A DNA stretch of 64,000 bases from Siphonodentalium dalli. Lineage: Eukaryota > Mollusca > Scaphopoda > Gadilida > Siphonodentaliidae. This document shows, in pieces, positions 46,039-57,571 of the stretch. Position 1 is the first letter of the stretch. The number at the start of each line of letters is the position of its first letter. The notes below the pieces were generated by a model. That model was not told the DNA's origin, did not search any database, and saw only the letters and a program-made list of their open reading frames with translations. A program made the translations under genes and the position numbers. The stretch is from positions 41,700,106-41,764,105 of the forward strand of contig CP136063.1 in the NCBI GenBank assembly GCA_032622095.1, given 5' to 3'.

Positions 46039-46590
46039 TTAAAGGTCGATTACCTCTTTGTAAACATGTATTATATAGTTACCGGGGTATAAAATATTAG
46101 ATTTGAATCGAAGACTCCTGTCCGGAAATGCTTCTATCGATTATTATTCATTTTATTTCGAATATTTTCTGGTCTAAAAAGGTGTGTTTGTTTAGCTAAC
46201 GAACAATAGTGGTTACCGTTAACAGAGACCATAAATTTTATGTAACAATTTTGTCACAAATAAACGTTAATTATACTTATTAGCCCTTATATTCGTGGAA
46301 CAAAACAATACAAGCAACCTATCTGTGATATTTGACTTTCGTTGCGTAGCCGTAGGAACAGCCCAGTGCTCTATATCGCAATATGGTATCATCCGAATGG
46401 TCTGTTCTAAAAATAGTAACATGAACGGTCCAGATTTAATATCTAACGAACAATAGTGGTTACTGTTAACAGAGACCATAAATTTTATTGGAAAATTTTG
46501 TCACAAATAAACGTTAATTATACTCATTAGCGCTTATAAATATGTAACAAAACAATACAAACAATCAATCTGGGACATTTGACTTTCGGA
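46039..46590 (+). mobile_element. MITE-A, internally rearranged
   Basis: Left end TTAAAGGTCGATTACCTC. At about 46441 the sequence jumps back to 'ctaacgaacaatagtggtt' and repeats the middle section, then stops at 'gactttcgga'. Confidence 0.8.
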
Positions 46591-46599
46591 TTGGATACT

Positions 46600-46792
46600 C
46601 ACGTAAGGTCACTCGATGAGTAAATAATTTCCCGCACGCATCACATCGATACGGGCTATGCCCGGTGTGAGTCATCTTGTAGTTCGCCAAGTCGATTTCT
46701 CGCACACATCACATTGATACGGTCTATCACCAATGTGGTTCCTCTTATGTAAAGACAGTTCATTCTACCTAATGAATTATTTCTCGCACATA
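46600..46792 (-). pseudogene. Decayed fingers downstream of 46.8-kb gene
   Basis: At least two to three finger remnants (ACG-rich linkers, 'ctcgcacacatcacattgata' on the plus strand) continue in the same direction past the stop, out of frame and with deletions. They indicate the gene was once longer. Confidence 0.7.
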
Positions 46793-47692
46793 TCACATTG
46801 ATACGGGCGATCCCCCCGTGTGAACCTTCTTATGGTTCGTCAGATGGCTCGACTCAGTAAATGATTTCTCGCACACATCACATTGATACGGGCGATCCCC
46901 GGCATGGATCCTCTTATGTCTCGTCAGATGACTCGCCCGAGTAAATAATTTCTCGCACACATCGCATTTATACGGGCGATCCCCGGTATGGATCCTCTTA
47001 TGTCTCGTCAGATGACTCGCCCGAGTAAATGATTTCTCGCACACATCACATTGATAGGAACGATCTCCTGTGTGGACCATCTTATGTTTCGTCAGGCTAC
47101 TCGATTGAGTAAATGATTTATCGCACACATCACATTGATAGGGGCGATCTCCTGTGTGGATCCTCTTATGTTTCGTCAGGTGACTCGACTGAGTAAATGA
47201 TATCTCGCACACATCGCATTGGTATGGACGATCGCCTGTGTGGACCATCTTATGTTTCGTCAGGTTACTCGACTTCGTAAATGATTTCTCGCACACATCA
47301 CATTGATACGGGCGATCCCCCGTGTGGATCATCTTATGTGTCGTCAAATGACCGGACCGAGAATATGATTTCTCGCACACATCGCATTGGTACGGGCGAT
47401 CTCTTGTGTGGATTTTCTTATGTATGTTCAGATTACCCAACTGAGTGAACGATTTCTCGCACACATCACATTGGTGTGGACGATCTCCTGTATGGACCAT
47501 CTTACATGCATGTTTCGTCAGGTTACTCGACTGAGTTAATGATTTCTCGCACACCCCACACTGATATGAACCCTTTGTCTTACTGTGAAAAGTGCTTAAC
47601 GAGTCTGAGCCCACGACCAACCGTGACGTATTTATCGGCGTGTGTTTATCATCATCAGTCTTCATTGTTGATGGCTCGACCTCCCCATACAT
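46793..47692 (-). CDS. C2H2 zinc-finger protein, 9 fingers
   Basis: Opens at an ATG with MYGEVEPSTMKTDDDKHTPINTS, the module shared with the loci at 42.4 and 19.4 kb, then nine C2H2 fingers in 299 codons. Linkers are HTGDRPYQC. Helix cores include TQSSNL, TQLGNL, SRSGHL, TKSSNL, TQSSHL, TQSSSL, TRASHL (twice) and TESSHL. The first finger has two extra residues between its His pair (KHACKMVH). Fingers 7 and 8 are near-identical, a recent duplication. It probably acts as a nuclear DNA-binding protein. The last frame ends HTGGSPVSM because the linker G-run has one extra G, and decayed fingers follow, so the C-terminus is secondarily shortened. No KRAB or other effector domain is visible; an upstream exon is possible. 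Confidence 0.75.
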   Translation of the reverse strand: MYGEVEPSTMKTDDDKHTPINTSRLVVGSDSLSTFHSKTKGSYQCGVCEKSLTQSSNLTKHACKMVHTGDRPHQCDVCEKSFTQLGNLNIHKKIHTRDRPYQCDVCEKSYSRSGHLTTHKMIHTGDRPYQCDVCEKSFTKSSNLTKHKMVHTGDRPYQCDVCEISFTQSSHLTKHKRIHTGDRPYQCDVCDKSFTQSSSLTKHKMVHTGDRSYQCDVCEKSFTRASHLTRHKRIHTGDRPYKCDVCEKLFTRASHLTRHKRIHAGDRPYQCDVCEKSFTESSHLTNHKKVHTGGSPVSM

Positions 47693-49024
47693 GATTCAAC
47701 TGTATCTTGTAGGGTAAGGTGGGGCATAATGAGACACATAAGCACATTAGACCCCACCATGCCACTTATCCACGCACTTGACAAATATGGACCTGGTTTC
47801 TATTCGACACAAGCATGGGACATTGATATAAATCTATAAGTTTCATTTTCGTCTAACAAACCGACAACTTTAGTAGCTTCAAATTTTCGCGTGATGGTAA
47901 TGACGGGGTACATGGATGTCGATTTTTGATATTTTGAACCAGCAAAACAAAAATTACTTATATCATTGGAACATGCATCTCCTGAATATACGGGATATGA
48001 AGATCACTCCGTTTTATCCGGAAATGTATCTGCTAACCGATAAAACAATCTCACTTCTTATCATTTCACTTTTAACAAATCGTGTGGTGGGTGAGAGACA
48101 TCTCATTTTAGTGATTATGGGGTATAAAAGGACGTAAACAAATCTCAATAGAACTATGGACATCGAGCGTTAGCTCATAACGCAAAACATAGACTGGTCA
48201 GCGTGGTTTTCTTACATTTACGACATTTTGTCGCATAAAATAAATAAAAATACGATGAGAAACTGGAAATGTTTATGCACATTCCGGACGGGATATATGT
48301 CCCTGGCACATGTTTGAAATTTAACGCAAAATATGAAAGATAACAAAGTTATAGCCTAATTAGTTTTATAGACCCGTTCTAAATATCCCATATAGTAAAT
48401 GCATGCCGGCGATAAGCAGAGGTGCGTAGAAATACCAAGCATAACCAAGCTGGAGAAAAATAAGGCGGAAAATGACACTTAAAGCATGTTTTGTGTTGTA
48501 TAATGGAGAATTAAACCATAATAATGCAACATGACGTGATTTTATTTGAGTTTTGATGACATAGGCCTGTAGCGAGCGTAAAACTAAAAAAAAACAGTGC
48601 GGCAATCGCGAAAACTTTTCAGCTTGGTATTTCGTCATTTACAGATCGCTGTGTTTGGATACTTTCCGTCCCATAACGCAACAGAAGCTCCATCCTGAGT
48701 TCAGTCTCCTACACAGGACTTACCCTGCATGCCAGCACCTACATGGAATGTGAAGCAATGTCGTATTTATTTATTTTAGAAGCAAATTTGATACCTCCTG
48801 TATACATATTTATTTTAGATTTTTGTAGGTTTACAGCTAATTCTGCATTATTCTGAGAAACATAAATGTCCATATTCGTTTGAAAATGGTCTAGGTCAAG
48901 CCAGAATGAATTGTAACTGACAAAACACTTCTATATAAAAAATATTTTATTTAAAAAAATACACGTGCCTACAGCGTTAAGACATCTCTTGGCGCCGAGA
49001 CTAAACTCTGTCTGCAGCTTGAAC
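47693..49024. other. No recognisable gene
   Basis: Frames at 47916-48137 and 48366-48638 lack motifs. No repeat recognised. Confidence 0.4.
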
Positions 49025-49840
49025 GCAACAGTGCGGTTACCACAGTAGATGGCCAAAGTGGCAACCATAGCCGTTTGGGCATTTATGAACCGATTTTGAC
49101 CAAATAAACGGTGCGGTAGGGTGGCCCACCCGAAAATAACATATATTAACCGAAACCCTCAACCCTCTAGCCCGTGTGGTTGCCACAGTAGGTGGCCAAA
49201 GTGGCAACCATAGCCTTTTTGGCATTTATGAACCGATTTGGACCAAATAAACGGTGGTCAAGGGTGGCCCACCCGAAAATAACATATAATAACCTAAAAC
49301 CGCAACCCTTTAGCCCGTATGGTTGTCACAGTAGGTGGCCAAAGTGGCAACCATAGCCGTTTGGGTATTTATGAACCGATTTTGACCAAATAAACGGTGC
49401 GGTAGGGTGGCCGACCCCAACGTTTGATATAAAAAACGGAAAACCGCTTCCCTCTAGTCCGTGCGGTTGCCACATGGGGGTGGCCAAAGTGGCAACCATA
49501 GCCGTTTTGGTATTTATGAACGGATCTTGCCGAAATAAACGGTGCGGTAGGGTGGACCATATTGCACCACAAACTGTACTATAAAAACCGATGGAGGTGA
49601 CCAAAATGGCAACCATAGCTCACCCGATATTAAACTATAAAAAAAACCCAATGCCGCACCCCTCTAGCCCGTGCGGTTGCCACAAGAGTTGGCCAAAATG
49701 GCAACGATAGTCGTTTTGGTGCCTATTAACTGATTTTTACCAAATAAACGGTGCGTTAGAGTGGCCCATATTGCACCCCAAATTGTACTATAAAAACCGA
49801 AGGAGGTGACCAAAATGGCAACCATAGCTGCATCATGTTT
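49025..49840 (-). repeat. 143-bp satellite array, about 6 units
   Basis: 'gcaaccatag' recurs at 49061, 49204, 49347, 49492 and then at shorter spacing (49609, 49701, 49818). Units hold 'tggccaaagtggcaaccata', 'atttatgaaccgatt' and 'aaataaacggtg'. The later units are shortened. Orientation is opposite to the array at 51.9 kb. Confidence 0.9.
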
Positions 49841-50369
49841 GCGGACGAACTATACATCACGAAGTGTGCTCTACGCTCGAAGACATACAACCCCTGGTCG
49901 ACTGGCTGATGCGATGCTCAACTTGGCGCATATGTCTCGATTCCTGGCGCGGGGACGAAAGAGCGGCCAGCTGCTTTGCAAACTTTTTACTGTCAAGGTC
50001 AACCAACCTCCACAAGACGACTGGACAGCTACCGGAGGCAGTCGCACGGACCCGTTAGAGGCCCATTGCCAAGTTGGAATACATCGCTAGCTTATAATAT
50101 ATAATATATATATAATATGATGTATGCAGGTAACTGTCTGCTGGTGTGATAATTAATGAGGTTATGATGAATCGTGTCCGATACGCGTGATTCTTTGGAA
50201 ATATACCCTTTGATTATCACGATCTTCACATTTCCGTGAATTTATTGAGTCGCTCTTACTGGAAATACGAATGGGATATATTGGCTGCTTTGTAATGTCT
50301 GCAAAATAGCAGGTTGCTAATAAGTTATCATTCCTGACATCCCCTTTGGCATAATTGCCATAAACCATA
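49841..50369. other. No supported gene
   Basis: A GC-richer segment at 49830-50085 is open in two frames but carries no recognised motif. A (TA)n run follows at about 50095-50115. Confidence 0.35.
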
Positions 50370-50597
50370 AAACAATATGAAATCTAATGCGATACCTTTA
50401 CATTACTTACAATATGAAATCTAATGCTATACCATTACATTACTTCCAATATGAAATATAATGCTATACCATTACCATTACATTACTTACAATATGAAAT
50501 CTAATGCGATACCTTTACATTACTTACTTACAATATGAAATCTAATGCTATACCTTTACATTACTTACTTCCAATATGAAATCTAATGCTATACCAA
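50370..50597 (+). repeat. About 38-bp tandem repeat, 6 copies
   Basis: Units 'caatatgaaatctaatgc' plus 'gataccttta/tataccatta' plus 'cattactta' vary in length through TTAC/ATTACC expansions. Confidence 0.85.
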
Positions 50598-51899
50598 TAA
50601 TGGTTTTCGGGGGACGTACGATTAAAGTTAAACAATATATTCCATAGTATATTGCACTGAGAATGCGCCATTGACTATGAGATTTGAGTAATCACCCTTG
50701 TTCAGCTATAACTTTGACTTCCATTATTATGAATATTACCCCTTATTACAACTGTCTTCAATATATAACGCTTCTGATAATGTAAAACCGATAATTATAT
50801 ATGTCTGCAAAAAATACACGGACCACTCACACTCAGTGGCAATAACTGAATTTATATGAATGACTCATGTTATATCGTATTGTGTGATAACTGGTACTGC
50901 CACATTAGTACTTTGAATGAAATATGAAAACATACCAGAAGGGACGTGGAGAGGTGGTGGTGTCGGGCGGACACACGCACGGGTGTAATCAAATATGTCC
51001 AAATCTTCCACAGGTGGTATATATAAGTAATGTTGCATTTCAAAACCCGCGGATCACTGACTGATATGAGGCAAGCATTATACGTGGACGTGTAGATCGA
51101 TATACATGTATCCATCATGTTATGATCGATGTTAACTGGTCATAACTTGGAGTTCCATACATGTAAAAGCACCGGGCTGGAATTATATATATGGAAGGGA
51201 AAATTGGCAATGGGCATTTGTGGTAACCATGAATATACTACCAGTGACGAACTCAATCGAAAATATATGTTTTGACATTTGTTGGTGTAGCATTAAAAAA
51301 AATTCAGCTGAAATATGTTTGGTTTGCATACTGTATATATGCTGAATAATATTCGCAAATATCGATATGGGCGGATGTCTAGATTTCTAATTGCTTACTG
51401 TAGATAGTATGGCAGAAACAAAAATGTCTGCTCGCCATTCTTCTCTACATGTATCGGGGTCCTCACTAATTAAGGCACTAATGTGATACCCCACAGCAGA
51501 CATCATGTACCTGGAAACCCGACAATCACCGTCGAATACGAAACCATTGAAAACGTTACTTTAATCATTGACAAGCACATCATTATTCCGCTGTATTGTC
51601 TGACATAGCTATGCATAGTTATGCTTGACAGTATACGTAAGCCATGAACGTGTTTAAAACATGATGTCGTCTAACTGTATGCATACAGGTCAAGCACAGG
51701 TTAGCATTCAATTCGCACTCAATATAGCAGCGCAATCATTCGCGATTGGGGCTTCCTATAGATATATGATACAATGCTAATCTATTTGCTCATGGTATTG
51801 TATTATACTGAAGTTTTAGTTTGTAACATACATTACCATGGTATGTGTGTGGCGGCAGCTTAATTTTGGAAGATGAATCCGCGAATAAATAGATTTCTC
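50598..51899. other. No recognisable feature
   Basis: Spacer between the two oppositely oriented satellite arrays; no ORF with a motif. Confidence 0.4.
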
Positions 51900-52925
51900 A
51901 CCCTACCGCACCGTTTATTCGGTCAAAATCGGTTCATAAATACCCAAACGGCTATGGTTGCCACTTTGGCCACCTACTGTGGCAACCACACTGGCTAGAG
52001 GGTTGTGGTTTTCGGCTATTATATGTTATTTTCGGTTGGGCCACCCTTGACCATCGTTTATTTGGTCCAAATCGGTTCATGAATGCCCAAACGGCTATGG
52101 TTGCCACTTTGGCAACATACTGTGCAACCACACGGACTAGAGGGTTGTGGTTTTCGGTTATTATATGTTATTTTCGGGTGGGCCACCCTACCGCACAGTT
52201 TATTTGGTCCAAATCGGTTCATAAATGACCAAACGGCTATGGTTGCCACTTGGCCACCTACTGTGGCAACCGCACGGGCTAGAGGGTTGCGGTTTTCGGT
52301 GATTGTATGTTATTTTCGGGTGGGCCACCCTTGACCACCGTTTATTTGGTCCAAATCGGTTCATAAGTGCCCAAACGGCTATGGTTGCCACTTTGGCCAC
52401 CTACTGTGGCAACCGCACGGGCTAGAGGGTTGTGGTTTTCGGTTATTAATGTTATTTTCGGTGGGCCACCCTACCGCACCGTTTATTTGATCCAAATCGG
52501 TTCATAAATGCCCAAACGGCTATGGTTGCCACTTTGGTCACCCACTGTGGCAACCGCACGGGCTAGAGGGTTGCGGTTTTCGGTTATTATAATGTTATTT
52601 CCGGATGGGCCACCCTTGACCACCGTTTATTTGAATCAAATCGGTTCATAAATGCCCAAACGGCTATGGTTGCCACTTTGGCCACCTACTGTGGCAACCG
52701 CACGGGCTAGAGGATTGTGGTTTTCGGTTATTATATGTTATTTTCGGGTGGGCCACCCTTGACCACCGTTTATTTGGTCCAAATCGGTTCATAAATGCCC
52801 AATCGGCTATGGTTACCACTTTGGCCACCTACTGTGGCAACCGCACGAGCTAGAGGGTTGCGGTTTTCGGTTATTATATGTTATTTTCGGGTGGGCCACC
52901 CTATCGCACCGTTTATTTGGTCAAT
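51900..52925 (+). repeat. 143-bp satellite array, 7 units, inverted to the 49-kb array
   Basis: 'ctatggttgcc' recurs at 51952, 52095, 52237, 52379, 52520, 52664 and 52807 (141-144 bp apart). Units alternate between CCTACCGCACCG and CCTTGACCACCG variants. Confidence 0.95.
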
Positions 52926-53663
52926 ATATAATGTTTCCGAATAAGGAATAAGGAACTGGGAATAAGTAGCCGATGTCACCGTAGTTATATCATCTATGTA
53001 TACACCTGATTTGAAATTTACCTCTCAACTATTCAGAAACTGGAACAATCTTTTGTATACCTAATATAACTATTGCAAGTGCTGACATTCTGTGTAAATA
53101 TATGGTGACTTGTATTTATATAGCACCTTAATTTATAATAAGCTATGGACATAGTATGCCTGAAATACAGTAATGTATAGTATATTTGCTTCTTTTTTCT
53201 TTTTTTTATTTAATTGGCTGGAAATTGGCCAACAACATTCAGAAATAGGCAAACAAAATGAACAAAGAAATGAGCCTTGATCTCCTCAAGAAAATCGACG
53301 ACTAGAGTAACATCGACAAAGCTACCCTCGCATGGTGATAGATGATTTGTTTCACGCAACGCATCGCACTGCGTCTCGTAGGCTGATTCAATAAAAGGTT
53401 CTGTTAGTTGATACCAACATTTTCATCGGCGTTGTAGATTCTACTAATAATTTTGTCTGATGTGGCCCGCCAATTGATGTGCGAGTTCTGATTGTTTTCA
53501 TGTTTTGCACTCGAAATGATGAAATTTTATACCAAATTACGCACAGCATATAACCAGGAGAACAGCTATGACTTGGACCCTGGGAATATTCGATTCGATA
53601 CCGTTGGAACTTTTGTCGATTAAATCGCAGGTTTTTGTAGTTTCATATACCTTTTTGATGAAA
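52926..53663. other. No recognisable gene
   Basis: AT-rich with a poly-T stretch at about 53192-53207; nothing supported. Confidence 0.4.
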
Positions 53664-53884
53664 ATGTGACAAAATTGCACAATATAATTTCTGGTCTCTG
53701 TTAACAGTAACCAATAATGTTCGTTAGCTGAACAAACACACCTTTTTAGACCAGAAAATATTCGAAATAAAATTAATATTAATCGATAGAAGCATTTCCG
53801 AACAGGAGTCTTCGATTCAGATCTAATATTTTATACCGCGGTAACTATATAATACATGTTTACAAAGAGATAATCCACCTTTAA
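53664..53884 (-). mobile_element. MITE-A, one half only
   Basis: From 'gtgacaaaattgcacaat' to the terminus CCACCTTTAA (TTAA 53881-53884). Confidence 0.85.
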
Positions 53885-53982
53885 TAATAAGAACATGTGT
53901 ATACTGTATAAGGATCTATAAGTAATTCTGCAGCAGAAATCATGAAATTTTAAAACATTGTTTTGACCACTCACACATGTAA

Positions 53983-54385
53983 CAGGTCAGGGAGAACCCA
54001 AAAATGATGTACTAAACCTCGATTTGTGTAAAAAAAACCTAGATCGAGGTTTTTCAAGACCATATGACCACTGGTGATATAGTGTGGAGTATTTCATCTT
54101 ACACTTATGGGAGGCGAAATTCACATTTAATAATTAATTGTGCTTGATTGCGCTTAAGCACAATTAATTATTAAATGTGAAATTGCCCTCCCATACGTGT
54201 AAAATGAAATACTCCACATTATACCACTTACACTATATTACTTCCATTAGTATCATATTTGGTGTTTCCCCTTATATCATGGGTGTATGTTTTGACCAGT
54301 GGTCACATGGTCTCGAAGAACCTCGATCTAGGTTTTTTACACGAATCGAGGTTTAGTACATCGATTTTGGGTTCTCCCTGACCTG
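53983..54385. mobile_element. Foldback element with 5-bp TSD
   Basis: Termini CAGGTCAGGGAGAACCCAAA and its complement, long inverted arms of up to about 190 bp, flanked by TGTAA on both sides (53978-53982 and 54386-54390). The centre is an AT-rich palindrome around GCGCTTAAGC. No ORF. Superfamily uncertain. Confidence 0.85.
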
Positions 54386-54571
54386 TGTAAGTAGATCCAT
54401 TGGATCTTAGTATCATGGCTTACGCCATCTAAGATCCATGGCGTGCTTGAGATAGTATCTAGGCGACTATGGTTCCTATAAAAGTAACAATTAGGACCAA
54501 TGCGCATGTATTTATCAACTAAATACTAATACAAGTGTGAAACCATCCACTCATCTACGTGTCATTTATCC

Positions 54572-55099
54572 TTAAAGATGGATTATCTCTTTAAATAACA
54601 AATTTTAAATAGTTGCGTGGGTATAAAATAATAGATATGAACTGAAGACCTATGTCCGGAAAAGCTTCTATCAATTAATATTGATTTTATTTCGAATATT
54701 AAATCGGGCCCATTTATGTTACTATTTTTAGAACCGACCATTCGGATGAGACCGTATTGCGATATAGAGCACTGGGCTGTTCCTACGGCTACGCAACGAA
54801 TGTCAAATGTCACAGATTGTTTGTTTGTACTGTTTTGTTCCACAGATATAAGCGGTAATGAGTATAATTAACGTTTATTTGTGACAAAATTGCACAATAT
54901 CATTTCTGGTCTCTGTTAACAGTAACCAATATTGTTCGTTACCTGAACAAACACACCTTTTTAGACCAGAAAATATTCGAAATAAAATTAATATTAATCA
55001 ATAGAAGCATTTCCGGACAGGAGTCTTCGATTCAGATCTAATATTTTATACCGCGGTAACTATATAATACATGTTTACAAAGAGATAATCCACCTTTAA
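54572..55099 (-). mobile_element. MITE-A full copy
   Basis: TTAA-bounded, 528 bp. Confidence 0.9.
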
Positions 55100-55552
55100 A
55101 ATCCGACAAATAACAGAACGTAAACACTGACATGTCGTGTGTTCGTCGACCATTGCATGTGACCCGTAATTTCATGAATCCCCCTGTGTGTTCCCCGTGC
55201 GCACGGCAAGGTTATCACATGCGTTCACATTGAGTGTACAATTCAGGTTGCCTGATACAATTCAAGTTGAGGGGAACTACAATCTGCGCATACGTGTAGT
55301 TTTTACAAATTACCAACTCCAATTTGTTACACATGCGTACGGTACTGTTAACATCCTGGTACAGTCACGCGAGTTGCAGAATCATGTTTGCCATGCACGT
55401 AGTCATGTGATACGTTAGCTCCTCCTGCTTTGGCCATTTAACCACGTTTTGTCAACATGTTTTCCGACTGGAATTTTGGATTAAATAATTTCGGAATTAT
55501 ACACACGTTCTTGTAGGTGTCAGAGCTAATATAAATTGCAATATTGTTAACA
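55100..55552. other. No recognisable gene
   Basis: A short frame 55188-55418 without motif. Confidence 0.4.
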
Positions 55553-55623
55553 TTAAAGGTACTCAATCCGATCAGAGGGTCCCCATCTCAACAGATTCCA
55601 ACAAGGATATAATCCACCTTTAA
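55553..55623 (+). mobile_element. 71-bp chimera of MITE-B left end and MITE-A right end
   Basis: TTAAAGGTACTCAATCCGAT (MITE-B) continues to 'gattccaacaa', then 'gatataatccacctttaa', a MITE-A terminus. TTAA lies at both ends. Confidence 0.85.
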
Positions 55624-55856
55624 CCTTCGGTGTTGTTTTGTTTCAGGTGTATGTGGGAGTCCCATGACACGTGACTCATGTGTAACGATTGTCAGCGTGA
55701 CCAATGATATATCTCAACTAATGGAACCGATCAACATCATGTGAACTCAACACGTGTATGTAAATAGACATATAAACAAGACGAACTGATCATGTGATAT
55801 GCACACGTTAAGCGGATTAAAGTCGTATGACCAACATCACACATGCATGGCCAGTC

Positions 55857-55960
55857 TTCTGTGAAGGAGCCAATACAATATAGTATCGTTCGTGAAGGAG
55901 CCGAGCAAATGTGGTGTCTTCTGTGAAGGTGCCAAGCAAATGTATCTTCTCTGAAGAGAC
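55857..55960 (+). repeat. Short triplicated motif before zinc-finger gene
   Basis: Three copies of a TCTGTGAAGGAGCC(A/G)AGCAAATGT-like motif just upstream of the ATG at 55980; possibly 5' UTR. Confidence 0.6.
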
Positions 55961-55979
55961 GTTAAATTGATATAACACA

Positions 55980-57002
55980 ATGGAGAAAGAAATGGAAGCT
56001 CACGACGGCGGAAAATCTTTTATTCAATTGTCTAATTCGGGGATCCATTACAGTGTGACGCCACATGTAAAGATGTGTGAAGAATTCGATACGTCATTAA
56101 TTCAGCCGGATGTGATATCTGAATACCCGGATGTAATCACTGAATACCCGGATGTAGTCAGTGAATTCCCGGATGTAATTACTGGATACCCGGATGTAAT
56201 CACTGAATACATGTCGATTCACTCAGTAGATCGCTTGTTTAAATGTAATGTTTGTGATGTGGGATTCGCTGTTTATGATCACATGACAGAACACATGCGA
56301 ACCCATGCGGGTGGTACACCATATACGTGTAATATATGCCAGAAAGGGTTCACACAGAAGAGAAGTCTGACTGAACACACGAGGATCCACACGGGTGAGA
56401 AACCATATAAGTGTAATGTCTGTGAAAAGAGATTTATTCAAAGATCGACCATGAATAAACATATGAGGATCCATACGGGTGAGAGGCCGTATATGTGTGA
56501 TATTTGTCAGAAGGAATTCACTCAGAAGAGTCACATGACTCGGCACATGGGGATCCATACGGGAGAGACGCCATATAAATGTGATGTTTGTCACAAGAAA
56601 TTTACCCGCAAGAGTGACCAAACTGGACACATGGGGATCCACACGGGTGATAAACCATATAAGTGTGAAATTTGTCAAGTGGGATTCACTCAGAAGAGTA
56701 ACCTAACAGTGCATTTAAGGGTACACGCGGGAGAAATGCCGTATAAGTGTGATATTTGCCAGAAGGAATTTAACAAACAGAATAATCTGACGGCACACTT
56801 GAGGATCCACACGGGGGAAAAACCATATGAGTGTGAGATTTGTGGAAAGAGTTTTACTCGAAAATCAGACTTGAATAGACACACTAAGATACACACGGGA
56901 GACACGCCGTATGAGTGTGATATATGTCACAAAGGATTCACCCAAAAGAGTCACATGACAAGGCACATGGGGGTCCACACGGCTAGTACACATTTACATT
57001 AG
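55980..57002 (+). CDS. C2H2 zinc-finger protein, 9 fingers, with PDV heptad repeat
   Basis: ATG 55980 (context CACAATGG) opens 340 uninterrupted codons. Residues 1-42 are unremarkable. Residues 43-77 are five tandem copies of PDV-I/V-S/T-E/G-Y/F. Then nine C2H2 fingers follow with TGE(K/R/T)PY linkers (FKCNVC, YTCNIC, YKCNVC, YMCDIC, YKCDVC, YKCEIC, YKCDIC, YECEIC, YECDIC). Finger helix cores such as TQKSHM, TRKSDQ, TQKSNL and TRKSDL differ from one another more than in the other loci. The CDIC/CNIC and TGEKPY style marks a separate subfamily from the TGDRPYQC genes. A nuclear DNA-binding role is likely. Decayed finger codons follow the stop, so the C-terminus may be secondary. It is the best candidate for a functional host gene in the window. 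Confidence 0.85.
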   Translation: MEKEMEAHDGGKSFIQLSNSGIHYSVTPHVKMCEEFDTSLIQPDVISEYPDVITEYPDVVSEFPDVITGYPDVITEYMSIHSVDRLFKCNVCDVGFAVYDHMTEHMRTHAGGTPYTCNICQKGFTQKRSLTEHTRIHTGEKPYKCNVCEKRFIQRSTMNKHMRIHTGERPYMCDICQKEFTQKSHMTRHMGIHTGETPYKCDVCHKKFTRKSDQTGHMGIHTGDKPYKCEICQVGFTQKSNLTVHLRVHAGEMPYKCDICQKEFNKQNNLTAHLRIHTGEKPYECEICGKSFTRKSDLNRHTKIHTGDTPYECDICHKGFTQKSHMTRHMGVHTASTHLH

Positions 57003-57140
57003 TGGTCTGAGACGTTTCAATATATTCACTCAGAATAATGGACTGCGTCAGCATAATGTGTTCCATCCGGATGAGACGCCACTTAAGTGTGATATCTATC
57101 ATAAGGGATACACCCTGAATAGTAATCTAACATATTTTAT
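57003..57140 (+). pseudogene. Decayed extra fingers after the 9-finger gene
   Basis: In the next frame: FTQNNGLRQHNVFH, then DETPLKCDIYHKGYTLNSNLT. Finger spacing is kept, but the second Cys (CDIY) and a His are lost. Confidence 0.75.
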
Positions 57141-57167
57141 TAGCCAGATAGCTAATTGGTTTTGGGC

Positions 57168-57571
57168 TTAAAGGTACTCAATCCGATTAAGCACCCATAA
57201 ATTACAATTTCTTTGGCGTTGGTGTAAAAACTTCAAATTTGTTAATTTTTTAGAGCTGGTCCACTTCCACGTGCTCAAACGGAGAAATTACGGACAAATT
57301 GCGGGTGTAAGATGGATATCTCTAAACTCAAGTGGTTATTACTAACAATAATAACCACTTTATTTTAGAGTAATCCATCTTACACCCGCAATTTGTCCGT
57401 TTGAGCACGTGGAAGTGGACCAGATCTAAAAAATTAACAAATTTCAAAAATCGATATCTGATCATTCTGAGCTTTGAATGGTGGGTTCCTCGACTCGATT
57501 CAAATACTTTTTACACCCGAAGCCAAAGAAATAGTAATTTAGGGGTGCTTAATCGAAATGAGTACCTTTAA
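57168..57571 (+). mobile_element. MITE-B full copy with long internal hairpin
   Basis: TTAA-bounded, 404 bp, TTAAAGGTACTCAATCCG to GAGTACCTTTAA. The interior (about 57252-57424) is an inverted repeat with arms of about 75 bp around 'ggttattactaacaataataacc'. Confidence 0.9.

Noticed and set aside
47693-49024. Hidden exon of the zinc-finger gene
   Set aside because: No conserved upstream module like that at 19.3 and 42.55 kb could be located.
49806-50090. GC-richer frames after the 143-bp array as an RT fragment
   Set aside because: I could not find any catalytic motif; similarity was only impressionistic.
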